Shown: in pieces, positions 7,435 to 15,953 of the stretch | How positions within the stretch are numbered: the stretch's first letter is position 1 | How the letters are laid out: the number at the start of each line of letters is the position of its first letter | NCBI GenBank assembly: GCA_963662525.1 | Contig: OY759717.1 | Span: 1,302,001 to 1,366,000 of the forward strand | DNA length: 64,000 bases | Reading direction: 5' to 3' | DNA from: CAZSDU01 sp963662525 | GTDB lineage: Bacteria; Bacteroidota; Bacteroidia; Bacteroidales; FEN-979 | Notes under the pieces: generated by a model | What the model was told of the DNA's origin: nothing | Seen by the model: the letters and a program-made list of their open reading frames with translations, nothing else | Database searches by the model: none | Program-made: the position numbers and the translations under genes

Positions 7435-9635
7435 TCCGACTACGGTCCGTATTTCCTTCTTTCCTGACCAGTATCGTCAACAGCTATACCCAGATATTTT
7501 TTTCAAACAGCAGGATTTTTGCTGTTATCCTAATGGCTGTTTCGTTTTTTGACCCCTGGGCCGGTTTAAGCGGGATCATTGCGGTCATGGTTTCAAATAG
7601 TCTGGCTTACCTGATCGGATTTAACCGTACCCACATAAAAAACGGGTATTATGGGTTTAACAGCCTGTTGGTTGGATTAGGACTCGGTGTTTTTTATCAA
7701 CCCAACACCCAGTTTTATATCATCCTCATCTTTGCTTCCCTGCTCACCCTTTTTATTACCCTCTGGGTTGAAGGAGTAGTAGGAAAATACGGACTTCCCT
7801 TTCTCAGCTTATCTTTTTTATTGGGTACCTGGATGGTCAGCCTGGCTTCAAGGCAGTTTACCGCCCTTCATATCAGTGAACGCGGAATTTATATGACCAA
7901 TGAAATGTACTCACTCGGTGGACAGCATATGGTTGCTTCCTACAACTGGCTTACGGGACTGGGAATTCATGAATCGGTACGACTGTACTTCACTTCCCTG
8001 GGAGCCATTTTCTTTCAGTATCACCTGTTTGCCGGTATTCTGATCGCTGCAGGCCTGCTGATCTATTCAAGGATATCATTCATGCTTTCCTTGCTGGGCT
8101 TTTTCTCAGCCTATGCCTATTATCAGTTCATCGGAGCCGATATTCATGAACTCAGCTATAGTTTTATCGGATTTAACTTCATTCTGACTTCCATTGCTAT
8201 CGGTGGGTTCTTTATCATCCCTTCCCGCTGGTCATTCCTGTGGGTGATTCTGCTGACACCCTTGATTTCAATAATCCTGACCAGTACACAAGCTATCTTT
8301 TCAATATTTCAGCTTTCGGTGTACTCTTTGCCATTTAATATTATTGTGCTGGTTTTTCTTTACGCATTAAAGTTCAGGGAAAGATTTTTCGACAAACCGG
8401 AACTGGTAAGCTTCCAGCAATATTCTCCCGAAAAAAATCTCTATTCGCATGTCAATTATCGTCAACGTTTCGGGAAAGTATACTATTTTCCGTTTACCCT
8501 GCCTTTCTACGGAGAATGGAAAGTGACTCAGGCTCATAACGGGAAAGTGACACACCAGGGAGAATGGCAGCATGCCTGGGATTTTGAGATTACGGATGAA
8601 AAAGGCTCAACCTACGGTGGAGACGGAATAACCCGTGAGGAGTATCATTGCTATAACAAGCCCGTACTCGCTCCTGCCAATGGGTGGGTGGAAGAAATTG
8701 CAGATGATATAGAAGACAACGCAATCGGAGAGGTCAACCTGGATCAGAACTGGGGAAATACAATGGTCATCCGTCATGCGGATCAGCTGTATTCAAAAAT
8801 CTCCCACCTTAAGAAAGGTAGCTTTAAAGTGGCAACGGGAGATGCTATTAAGAAGGGACAAGTCATTGCCGCTTGCGGCAATTCAGGCCGTTCACCCGCC
8901 CCACACATCCATTTTCAGATTCAGGGAACTCCGTTTATCGGCTCAAAAACCCTGAATTATCCGATCAGTCATTACATCTGTCATAAAAACGACACCTTTG
9001 AATTGAAATCCTATCATATTCCGGAGGATGGGCTGAGTGTATCAAACATCAGGAAAAACTATTCACTCGAGAAAGCGTTTCATTTTATCCCTGGTCAGAA
9101 ATTCAAACTGAAAGTGCTGCCCGACCATGGGAAAGAATATCTGCTTGAGTGGGAGGTAAAGATCAATACCATGAATCTTACCTTTATTCATTGTGAGAAA
9201 TCCAACTCACGGGCCTACTTCCGGAATGACGGAGACATACATTATTTTACCCATTATGAAGGCGACCATTCTTCTCTGCTTTTCAGGTTTTTCATGGGAG
9301 CCTATAAGATCATGATGGGTTTTTATCCCAATCTTTTGGTCAGGGATAATTTTCCGGTCAATACTTTTAACAACCGGATATCAGGTCTGCTACAGGATTT
9401 TATTGCGCCCTTTTATCTGTTTATCCGTTCCGATTTCATGCTTTACTATCTTAAGATGGAAGATGATCTGATGCAAACCGGTATCCGGCTGAAATCGATA
9501 AGCAGAGCAAGTATTGGCGGTTATGAAGTTAAAAAAATGCAGTGTGAGATGTTTATCGGAGCTCAAGGCCTGGAGCATCTCATGATCAGTGAAAACAATA
9601 AAATGACTACAATTAGGTTTGGGGGTGATCGATGA
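7431..9635 (+). CDS. Urea-transporter-like membrane domain fused to an M23 metallopeptidase
   Basis: A 734-aa fusion. Residues about 12-310 are polytopic and match the urea transporter (UT) fold: SYTQIFFSNSR, then NGYYGFNSLLVGLGLG, repeated in a second half with SFIGFNFILTSIAIGGFF. Residues about 345-520 form an M23 (LytM-type) domain with zinc ligands HAWDF (H381, D384) and PHIHFQI (H492, H494). About 210 C-terminal residues are of unrecognised type. It would sit in the inner membrane; an M23 domain implies a periplasmic peptidoglycan or peptide substrate, with the UT domain as channel or anchor. Overlaps of 4 bases at each end couple it to the decarboxylase and the TPR-barrel gene. Confidence 0.85.
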   Translation: MIRLRSVFPSFLTSIVNSYTQIFFSNSRIFAVILMAVSFFDPWAGLSGIIAVMVSNSLAYLIGFNRTHIKNGYYGFNSLLVGLGLGVFYQPNTQFYIILIFASLLTLFITLWVEGVVGKYGLPFLSLSFLLGTWMVSLASRQFTALHISERGIYMTNEMYSLGGQHMVASYNWLTGLGIHESVRLYFTSLGAIFFQYHLFAGILIAAGLLIYSRISFMLSLLGFFSAYAYYQFIGADIHELSYSFIGFNFILTSIAIGGFFIIPSRWSFLWVILLTPLISIILTSTQAIFSIFQLSVYSLPFNIIVLVFLYALKFRERFFDKPELVSFQQYSPEKNLYSHVNYRQRFGKVYYFPFTLPFYGEWKVTQAHNGKVTHQGEWQHAWDFEITDEKGSTYGGDGITREEYHCYNKPVLAPANGWVEEIADDIEDNAIGEVNLDQNWGNTMVIRHADQLYSKISHLKKGSFKVATGDAIKKGQVIAACGNSGRSPAPHIHFQIQGTPFIGSKTLNYPISHYICHKNDTFELKSYHIPEDGLSVSNIRKNYSLEKAFHFIPGQKFKLKVLPDHGKEYLLEWEVKINTMNLTFIHCEKSNSRAYFRNDGDIHYFTHYEGDHSSLLFRFFMGAYKIMMGFYPNLLVRDNFPVNTFNNRISGLLQDFIAPFYLFIRSDFMLYYLKMEDDLMQTGIRLKSISRASIGGYEVKKMQCEMFIGAQGLEHLMISENNKMTTIRFGGDR

Positions 9636-11128
9636 AAAGCATGCTTTTTTACCTATTTATTTTGGCTTTTTTCATGACGTTCATACCTGTAAAGGCAGCA
9701 ACGAAACTGGATTTTCAAACCGTTGATCGGCTCACCTTTACCTGTTACAACCAACAAAAGTGGGACAGTGTGATCCTGGTCGGAAAACAGGCACTCCGGC
9801 AGGAAATTGATTATTATTATCTCCGAGCCAGAATGGGAATCGCTTACTTCAGCAAAAAACAGTATATTCCTGCTGCAACTCATCTTACCAAGGCCAGAGA
9901 GTTTAATTCGGGCGATCCGGTCATCGGAGATTATCTTTACAAGTCCTACCTGTATTCTAACCATCCTGAAGAAGCCAGGATACTTCAAGCATTCATGACC
10001 AAAACAGCCGGGGAGACTGAAAAATCAGATCCGGGATTCCTGGAGCAGGTTCATCTGGAAAGCGGTTATACCCTGAGCAGTGAACGGTCCCCCGATAATC
10101 TCTCTGACCTGATGGGGAAAGACAGTATTTACGGGGAGCAGGACCTCTATGGAAACAGCATTTATGAAAACCTCAGTCTGAAATTAAAGATTTCAAAGAG
10201 GATCGATCTGACCCTTGCCTATAATTACCTCAATTTCTCGAAAACAAAGTACATTCAGTACGGTCATACTGAAGTTCAGCGAGATACGATTATCGAAAAC
10301 CCTTTCAGCAGGGACTACTTCTACTCTTATCCCTGGAAGATTCATGACACTTCTTTCCGTTATCATATCAGCCAGCATGAAGCCTATATCAATGCAGCGA
10401 TCACCTTACCCTGGGGGATAAAAATAATACCCGCGTTCCACTGGATCAATGTCAGCTATCCAACGGTTAACCCTGGATACCGGACCGACAGTATCAGCGA
10501 TACAGCCTATTATTCCTATATCGACAGCACCTATCACCTGTTCCGTTACCCTTCGCTGGTTTATTCCTATGAACAAAACGACACTTCCTTTAATAATTTT
10601 GTGGCAAGCCTCAGGATTTCCAAAGATCTTGGCCGTTTCAGCCTTGCCCTCACCGGAAGCTGGTCGAACCTAAACGGGAAAACACAGAAACAGGCTGGCA
10701 TTTCTCTGACTTATTATCCCCTTGGAAACCTGAATTTTTATGGCTCCACTACCGTAACAGGATTTTTCCAGAAGAAAGATAAACGTATTTTATTCAGCCA
10801 GGTTTTGGGAGCAAAGATCGCACCCTGGATGTGGGGTGAAGCCAACTTTTCCTATGGTGATTTCACCAATGCCAATATTTTCAATGGGGCTGTCGTTTAT
10901 AACAACAGCGACAAAATTGATTATAAAGCCGGAGCTAATCTTGTTTTTCTGATCGGAAAACACATCCAGTTATCGCTTATTTACCAGTATTTCCAGAAGG
11001 AAAGCCAGCAGGTTTATTACATTAAAACCATGAACGCCGGAACCAATGAAGTGAATGAAATTCAGCAAATAAAAAATAATACCTATCATACACAATCAAT
11101 AATCGGAGGAATCACATGGAAACTTTAA
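9632..11128 (+). CDS. Outer-membrane protein with N-terminal TPR-like repeats and C-terminal beta-barrel
   Basis: A signal peptide (about residues 1-22, ending VKAA) is followed by helical TPR-like repeats at about 25-130 (YLRARMGIAYFSKKQYIPAATHLTKAREF) and then a long stretch of alternating aromatic and polar beta-strands. It ends TQSIIGGITWKL, as expected for an outer-membrane barrel whose final strand carries an aromatic-rich end. The 498-aa length fits a 12-16-strand barrel plus a periplasmic helical domain. It overlaps the UT-M23 gene by 4 bases and the following TPR gene by 13 bases. The role is unknown; by context it may export or anchor the product of the ligase/decarboxylase pair, but this is inference. 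Confidence 0.8.
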   Translation: MKSMLFYLFILAFFMTFIPVKAATKLDFQTVDRLTFTCYNQQKWDSVILVGKQALRQEIDYYYLRARMGIAYFSKKQYIPAATHLTKAREFNSGDPVIGDYLYKSYLYSNHPEEARILQAFMTKTAGETEKSDPGFLEQVHLESGYTLSSERSPDNLSDLMGKDSIYGEQDLYGNSIYENLSLKLKISKRIDLTLAYNYLNFSKTKYIQYGHTEVQRDTIIENPFSRDYFYSYPWKIHDTSFRYHISQHEAYINAAITLPWGIKIIPAFHWINVSYPTVNPGYRTDSISDTAYYSYIDSTYHLFRYPSLVYSYEQNDTSFNNFVASLRISKDLGRFSLALTGSWSNLNGKTQKQAGISLTYYPLGNLNFYGSTTVTGFFQKKDKRILFSQVLGAKIAPWMWGEANFSYGDFTNANIFNGAVVYNNSDKIDYKAGANLVFLIGKHIQLSLIYQYFQKESQQVYYIKTMNAGTNEVNEIQQIKNNTYHTQSIIGGITWKL

Positions 11129-11787
11129 AGTGTAGCAAAATGATAAAGTCACAGCGTAACAGGGTATTTTTACCGGTTCGGTATATGGCTGCCTTACTAT
11201 TTTTTCTTTGTTCAGTGTCGCTTTTCAGCCAGACTAATTATACTGAGTTGCAGGATGCATTTTCAAAAAGTCAGGCATATGAATCGAGGGGAAACTTCAT
11301 GGATGCCATAACGGCAATGAAAACGGTTTATCAGGAAAATTCATATGAGATCAACTTGCGTTTAGGCTGGGTAACTTATCTTGCCGGACAGTTTACAGAA
11401 TCTTCCGCTTATTATCAGAAAGCGATCAATCTCAAGCCCTATGCCATTGAGGCGAAATTTGGCTATGTCAATCCCGCTTCTGCCCTGGGAAACTGGGATC
11501 AGGTGATGAGTCAATACAATGATATTCTTGCCATCGATCCGCAAAACACCCTGGCAAATTACCGTTTAGGTTCCATTTATTATGGTAGAAAAGATTATAC
11601 AAAGGCTGAAAAATATCTTGAAAAAGTAGTCAACCTGTATCCTTTTGATTTCGACAGCATGCTCCTCTATGCCTGGACCAACCTCAAACTTGGCAAGCTG
11701 CGCGAGGCACAGGTATTGTTCAACAAGACCTTGTTAAACCGTCCAAAAAATCCTTCTGCCCTCGAAGGACTTTCGCTGATCAAGTAA
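11116..11787 (+). CDS. Exported TPR-repeat protein
   Basis: A 223-aa protein with a hydrophobic signal segment at about residues 24-40 (MAALLFFLCSVSLFSQ), so either the first ATG at 11116 or the internal ATG at 11140 could serve as start. The mature part consists of about four to five TPR units, for example AFSKSQAYESRGNFMDAITAMK, FTESSAYYQKAINLKPYAIEAK and DYTKAEKYLEKVVNLYP. It is likely a periplasmic scaffold. It overlaps the preceding barrel gene by 13 bases and is the last gene before a strong terminator at 11798, which marks the end of the six-gene unit. No catalytic residues were recognised. Confidence 0.85.
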   Translation: METLKCSKMIKSQRNRVFLPVRYMAALLFFLCSVSLFSQTNYTELQDAFSKSQAYESRGNFMDAITAMKTVYQENSYEINLRLGWVTYLAGQFTESSAYYQKAINLKPYAIEAKFGYVNPASALGNWDQVMSQYNDILAIDPQNTLANYRLGSIYYGRKDYTKAEKYLEKVVNLYPFDFDSMLLYAWTNLKLGKLREAQVLFNKTLLNRPKNPSALEGLSLIK

Positions 11788-11797
11788 CCGAAAGGAA

Positions 11798-11830
11798 AAC
11801 GGGCTCCCATCATCTGGGAGCCCGTTCTTC
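11798..11830 (+). terminator. Strong (probably bidirectional) intrinsic terminator
   Basis: A perfect 12-bp stem AACGGGCTCCCA / TGGGAGCCCGTT (11798-11809 and 11815-11826) closes a 5-base TCATC loop. A short pyrimidine run TTCTTC follows on the plus strand, and TTTTCCTTT follows on the minus strand. It sits 10 bases after the TPR stop codon, between that gene and the convergent histidine kinase. Confidence 0.8.
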
Positions 11831-11994
11831 ATGGAAGATCAATTTTCCAGTCTTCCGCAGGTTCTTCCGAACCATTTTTTCGCCTGATCGGCGCATCATT
11901 TTTTTATTTATCCGGGGTATTCAAAATTTTCCCCCCGTTGAAGGGATAAATATACAACAACCGTAAGGGGATGTCAAGGGAAAATTTGATTTTT

Positions 11995-13269
11995 TTACCG
12001 TTGGAAAATTAACCTGACATAAGCTCCGCCTTCCGGATTATTTCCCAATTCGATATTCCCCGAATGGGCATCCATGATCATTTTCACCAAGGCCAGGTCC
12101 AGCCCGACATTTTCATCGATATGTTGTTCACCTGGGGCAAATAATTTGAACATATGCTCCAGGACCTGAGCAGAGAATCCGCTTCCCCGGTCAATGAATT
12201 CGAGGGTTACCATTTCAGGTGTTTTTGCTGAAATTACAATTATTTCTCCATCCCGGAATGAATAGTGTACGGCATTATCAAGAATGCTTTCGATGCAGAT
12301 TTCAAGCATTCGCCTGTCGCCGATGACATCAAGCGTTGAAAGGCTGCCGCCAAGATTTATCCTGAGGTTTTTCTGATGAATTTTACCATCTGATTTTTTC
12401 AGTGCCGGCTGAATCAGATTCAGAACCGGGATTTTTTCCCTCCTTATTTCAATATTCCGGGTATGCAATTCTGTAATAAACAGGGCAACCAGAGAGAATC
12501 GTTCGAGCCGTTTTACTGATTCCTCTAATAAATCAAAAATGTCGGCCAGTTCAACCGCCTGTGGCATGTCTTTTACAAGCATCATGAATCCCTGTATCCC
12601 ATTCAGTGGTGTACGGATCTCATGACTTACCAGACGAAGAAATTCGGATTTTGCCTTATCCAGCTGGCTTAATTCCCTGTTGGCATTTTCAAGCTTTTCA
12701 TTGGCCTGTTTCAGATCAAGTGTACGTTCATTAACAGCTGATTCAAGCCATTTATTCAAATCCTGCAATTTATCGCGGCTTGACTTCATGGCTCCGGTAA
12801 TCAGGGTGATAGCGCTACCGGTCTCATTCAGGTTGGCCAGCATTTCATTTTGAGCCTGCGCCAGTTCATCGAATTCATCCTTGCGGGGAAGATGAAGCGG
12901 TTCCGTGGAAATAAAATATTCCGGGCTCAGCTGACCCTGAGAAATGTCTATAGTAGCTTCTGTGAGATGGTCGAGGTCGCTTTTAACCTTTTTTGTCTGC
13001 CGGAGCAAAGCCGCAATAGGTTTGGAAATTCTCCGGTTCAGGATAAAAAATAAGCCTGCCAGTAAAATTATCAATAGAAAAAAAGAAAATATGATAACTT
13101 TAATATAAGCAGATGCCTGGTTGAGATCCATATCCGTCTGGGCCATTGCTCCCAAGCTTTTCTCAATCTCCAGCTGGTTTGTATAAAGAAGGAGAACCAT
13201 AAAAAGGATGAAAGTCGTAAGGAAAAAGAAGATGGCATAAATCCATCTTAACATTATTTTTATCTTCAT
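11995..13269 (-). CDS. Membrane histidine kinase (HAMP-HisKA-HATPase)
   Basis: A 424-aa sensor kinase. Two membrane helices (about residues 7-30 and 56-78) bracket a very short periplasmic loop of about 25 residues. A HAMP-like linker, a coiled coil around 165-205, a HisKA domain with the phospho-acceptor in LVSHEIRTPLNG (about H216) and a HATPase_c domain follow, the last with ESILDNAVHYSFRDG (N box near N332) and FIDRGSGFS. The short loop means it probably senses something in the membrane or through a partner. No response regulator is adjacent. It begins 11 bases after the DUF6599-like gene, so it forms an operon with it and the DUF362 gene. Confidence 0.92.
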   Translation of the reverse strand: MKIKIMLRWIYAIFFFLTTFILFMVLLLYTNQLEIEKSLGAMAQTDMDLNQASAYIKVIIFSFFLLIILLAGLFFILNRRISKPIAALLRQTKKVKSDLDHLTEATIDISQGQLSPEYFISTEPLHLPRKDEFDELAQAQNEMLANLNETGSAITLITGAMKSSRDKLQDLNKWLESAVNERTLDLKQANEKLENANRELSQLDKAKSEFLRLVSHEIRTPLNGIQGFMMLVKDMPQAVELADIFDLLEESVKRLERFSLVALFITELHTRNIEIRREKIPVLNLIQPALKKSDGKIHQKNLRINLGGSLSTLDVIGDRRMLEICIESILDNAVHYSFRDGEIIVISAKTPEMVTLEFIDRGSGFSAQVLEHMFKLFAPGEQHIDENVGLDLALVKMIMDAHSGNIELGNNPEGGAYVRLIFQR

Positions 13270-13280
13270 GGCCGGTTCAA

Positions 13281-14129
13281 CTAATGGATAAGTGCATCAA
13301 TGGGATAAGGCTCCTGGCGTTCAAGAAAATAGATAGTGTTATCGTCCACCTGCTGATATTCGCGATATAAACCGTCAGCAGTGGTAACATTCGGAATTGG
13401 CTGCAATTGTTTGACCAGTCCGGCAGCAGTAAGGAAGCGCATCATGTCGGGAGGAGCAGGAAATGTAATGCGGGCAAAAAAGATATCAGCTTCAGGATCA
13501 GGAACCGTGATAGCAAACATGCCGAAATGGACACCCAGGAACAGATCCTGCCAGGGGAATAAACTATTTTGCAGTCCCAGTGAACCCTGTAAATAGACCA
13601 GGTTTTTCCGGTATTCAAGCAGGCGCCCCTGGGTGAAGATGCCAGGAAACTTCAGCATGGTCTGTGGATTTTTCTGCATGATGATCCTGGCGATGGGAAA
13701 AAAAAGCTGGCGTGCAGCGGCGGAGCCGGATTCGCTGGTAATTGTAATATAAAAATTGCCATAAGCCAGTTGATACTGAAAGCGTGAAACACAATCGGAC
13801 GCATTCAGGGTATCCCTTTGCAGGCATTTGATGACCGAGGTCGAATAGATCCCGAATGCGCCTTCAGGGGTCTGCATACGGTACACCTCCAGCTTGAGTT
13901 TTTCATTGTTCCAGGTCAGTTCCTGGACCAGCATCGACTGAAATCCATATTCCATAAAGATATCAGCACCACCATCGATATATCCCCATAAGGATTCACC
14001 ATCATAGGTTTGGGAACGATCGATCATGGCCTGGGGAATATCAGTGATGACCAGTGGAACCAGGTCCTGTGACCAAGTCATCAGGGGTAAAAAAAGAAAA
14101 CTGGATAAAATATTCTTCAGCAATTGCAT
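13281..14129 (-). CDS. Secreted protein resembling DUF6599
   Basis: A 282-aa protein with an N-terminal signal peptide (MQLLKNILSSFLFLPLMTWS). The motifs GESLWGYIDGGADIFMEYGF and KLEVYRMQTPEGAFGIYS resemble proteins annotated DUF6599, whose members carry a glycine-rich Y-I-x-GGA-E/D segment. The function of that family is not known to me, and the assignment comes from pattern memory only. It lies 9 bases after the DUF362 gene and 11 bases before the histidine kinase, so the three should be cotranscribed. DUF362 ferredoxin-like proteins and DUF6599-like proteins together suggest a periplasmic redox or sensing role, as inference. Confidence 0.65.
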   Translation of the reverse strand: MQLLKNILSSFLFLPLMTWSQDLVPLVITDIPQAMIDRSQTYDGESLWGYIDGGADIFMEYGFQSMLVQELTWNNEKLKLEVYRMQTPEGAFGIYSTSVIKCLQRDTLNASDCVSRFQYQLAYGNFYITITSESGSAAARQLFFPIARIIMQKNPQTMLKFPGIFTQGRLLEYRKNLVYLQGSLGLQNSLFPWQDLFLGVHFGMFAITVPDPEADIFFARITFPAPPDMMRFLTAAGLVKQLQPIPNVTTADGLYREYQQVDDNTIYFLERQEPYPIDALIH

Positions 14130-14138
14130 ACTCGGGTT

Positions 14139-15311
14139 TTAGGTAAGTTCGATTTTCTTCCAGTCAATCTTTTCCAGTTCCTGGATACCGAGACCCAGTT
14201 GCTGGGAAAGGACCATGAATTGCCTGCCCCGGGGGGATTCTTCTTTCTGCACGCCTTCTTCCTTGCGCTTTTTCTGGATGATCTCATAACCAATGCGGTC
14301 AACGGCAACGGGATCAGTGCCAAACAACAGGCATTTAAAATCAAAGACAAACTGGGCGTTGTATCCGGGTCCTCCGTTATAGCAACCCCGGATGCCATCC
14401 ACGATATTCAGTACCACCTTATCCCGAATAGGCGGGAATGCACAAACTTCAGCCGTGGTTTCCGACCAAAGGTCCTTGTGCAGCCTGCCGGTATTCGTTA
14501 TAGCCCCGTAAGCAAGGTTTTTCATGCACAGGGTTACCGAGGCCCCGGCATTTTTAAGGATGGGAATATTAATGATCTTATCCACTTCCTGTGTACAGAT
14601 CTTCGTGAAATAGGAGAATTTCCCTTCATTCACCATGTATGGCAGGGTTTCTGCATCGTATTTTCCTTCCACGTCGGCCCAGTAATACCAGTCTTTATCG
14701 ATGCGTTGCTCGGAATACAACTTTCCGGCAGCATCGGTAAAAGATCCTTCGATTTTGCATTCGGTTCCCCTGATGGCAATCCCGGGGAAGTTTTCCGGAG
14801 TAAATCCGGTTTCTTCGAGTTCAAATTCACGACGATCCCAAATCATGATGTTTTTAACCGGAATACCCGCTTCGACCAACTGGGCTATCACGGCCCTGGT
14901 AACCTCCAGGCTGGTAGAAAGTTCCTTTCCTGCTACAGGGTTTACTTTAATGCCAATACGATCACCAGGACTAAAAAAAGTCTGCCAGGCTTTTTTTACA
15001 TCGGCAGCACCCGTAAGCGCCAACATCCCGGCACTGACCATGGCGCTGGCCGCTTTTACCTCAGGTTTATTGTCTGTTATACATTGAGCATGGTCCACTT
15101 CCACTACTTTTGCGGGATATTTCCCGGGCATGGAATCTGCTGTTCGTGGATATTTAAGTGCATCCGGAAGGTTGGTCTTTGGTTTTTCCGGAGTCTTTAC
15201 CTCCTGGGAAAAAACCTCCCCGGGGAGAGCAGAGGCTACAATTGCACCTGCGCCGATGGCAGCAGTGGTTTTTAAAAAATTTCGCCGGTTAAGAGAATGA
15301 TCTTCTGACAT
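14139..15311 (-). CDS. DUF362 domain protein with Tat signal
   Basis: A 390-aa protein whose N-terminus contains NRRNFLKTTAAIGAGAIVASA, a twin-arginine signal, so it should be exported folded. The body matches DUF362: GDRIGIKVNPVAGKELSTSLEVTRAVIAQL, the KVVLNIVDGIRGCYNGGP segment and VDRIGYEII. DUF362 proteins are poorly characterised; many are linked to iron-sulfur or anaerobic metabolism, and the Tat signal fits a cofactor-containing protein. Only scattered cysteines (for example CITDN, CTQEVDK, CMKN, CYNGG) are visible rather than a classical ferredoxin cluster. First gene of a three-gene operon. A 383-codon antisense frame overlaps it but is a shadow. Confidence 0.88.
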   Translation of the reverse strand: MSEDHSLNRRNFLKTTAAIGAGAIVASALPGEVFSQEVKTPEKPKTNLPDALKYPRTADSMPGKYPAKVVEVDHAQCITDNKPEVKAASAMVSAGMLALTGAADVKKAWQTFFSPGDRIGIKVNPVAGKELSTSLEVTRAVIAQLVEAGIPVKNIMIWDRREFELEETGFTPENFPGIAIRGTECKIEGSFTDAAGKLYSEQRIDKDWYYWADVEGKYDAETLPYMVNEGKFSYFTKICTQEVDKIINIPILKNAGASVTLCMKNLAYGAITNTGRLHKDLWSETTAEVCAFPPIRDKVVLNIVDGIRGCYNGGPGYNAQFVFDFKCLLFGTDPVAVDRIGYEIIQKKRKEEGVQKEESPRGRQFMVLSQQLGLGIQELEKIDWKKIELT

Positions 15312-15374
15312 GGATAGATAAATTTGATTAAAAGGTAAAAGTAAAAAATAAATAATAATATTGCGGAAAAAAAC

Positions 15375-15953
15375 ATGTCCAGGTTACCGATCTCTGCCAT
15401 CATCCTGTCGGCTGGTCACTCAGGCCGCATGGGAACCGACAAAGCCCTGCTGCCTTGCAAGGACGGGTTGAATTTTGCAGAATTTCTGATCAACGCTTAC
15501 CTGGAATCCGGTTATGAACCGGTTATTATGGTTGTCAACCAACGATTCATCATTCCGGACCAGCGAAATGAAAAAATTACCTATATCGTAAACGACCAGG
15601 TTGACCTTGGCCGTAACCATTCCATTCAGCTCGGACTTCGGCAGATTCTGCCAGGTCAGGCCTGTTTTCTGCAAAATGTCGATAACCCTTTTGTCGAATC
15701 CTGCTTGCTTGAAAAACTGGCCGATTCCCTTCAACCGGATGGATATGCCGTTCCAGTGCATAAAGGAAAAGGCGGACATCCCATCCTTCTGGGGCATAAA
15801 GTCAGTAAGTATTTGCGTGAAATGAAAAACATGAACAATCTGAGGGAAGCCTTAAGCATATTCCAACGTACAGAAATTCCATTCCCCGATGAAAGAATTC
15901 ACTGGAATATCAACACCCCGGAAGATTACAACCGTTTCAGGAACTCGATCTGA
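15375..15953 (+). CDS. MobA/MocA-like nucleotidyltransferase
   Basis: A 192-aa GT-A-fold nucleotidyltransferase. The signature ISAIILSAGHSGRMGTDKALL binds the nucleotide; LQNVDNPFV is the metal-binding Asp loop, and VHKGKGGHPILLG and INTPEDY are the late motifs of MobA/MocA proteins. These enzymes add CMP or GMP to molybdopterin. Since xanthine dehydrogenase genes lie 2.5 kb away and such hydroxylases use molybdopterin cytosine dinucleotide, a MocA-type (CTP) role is the better guess. The last 17 bases overlap the 3' end of the convergent NTPase gene. No other molybdenum-cofactor biosynthesis gene is in the window. Confidence 0.82.
   Translation: MSRLPISAIILSAGHSGRMGTDKALLPCKDGLNFAEFLINAYLESGYEPVIMVVNQRFIIPDQRNEKITYIVNDQVDLGRNHSIQLGLRQILPGQACFLQNVDNPFVESCLLEKLADSLQPDGYAVPVHKGKGGHPILLGHKVSKYLREMKNMNNLREALSIFQRTEIPFPDERIHWNINTPEDYNRFRNSI

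Noticed and set aside
11830..11994. Small RNA or extra gene in the 165 bases after the terminator
   Set aside because: Only a small CGCC/GGCG hairpin followed by a T-run is seen, on its own not enough to call a second terminator or an RNA gene.
14124..15275. 383-codon open frame on the plus strand
   Set aside because: It lies fully antisense to the DUF362 gene, which has a Tat signal and family motifs; the antisense translation has no recognisable domain and odd composition.
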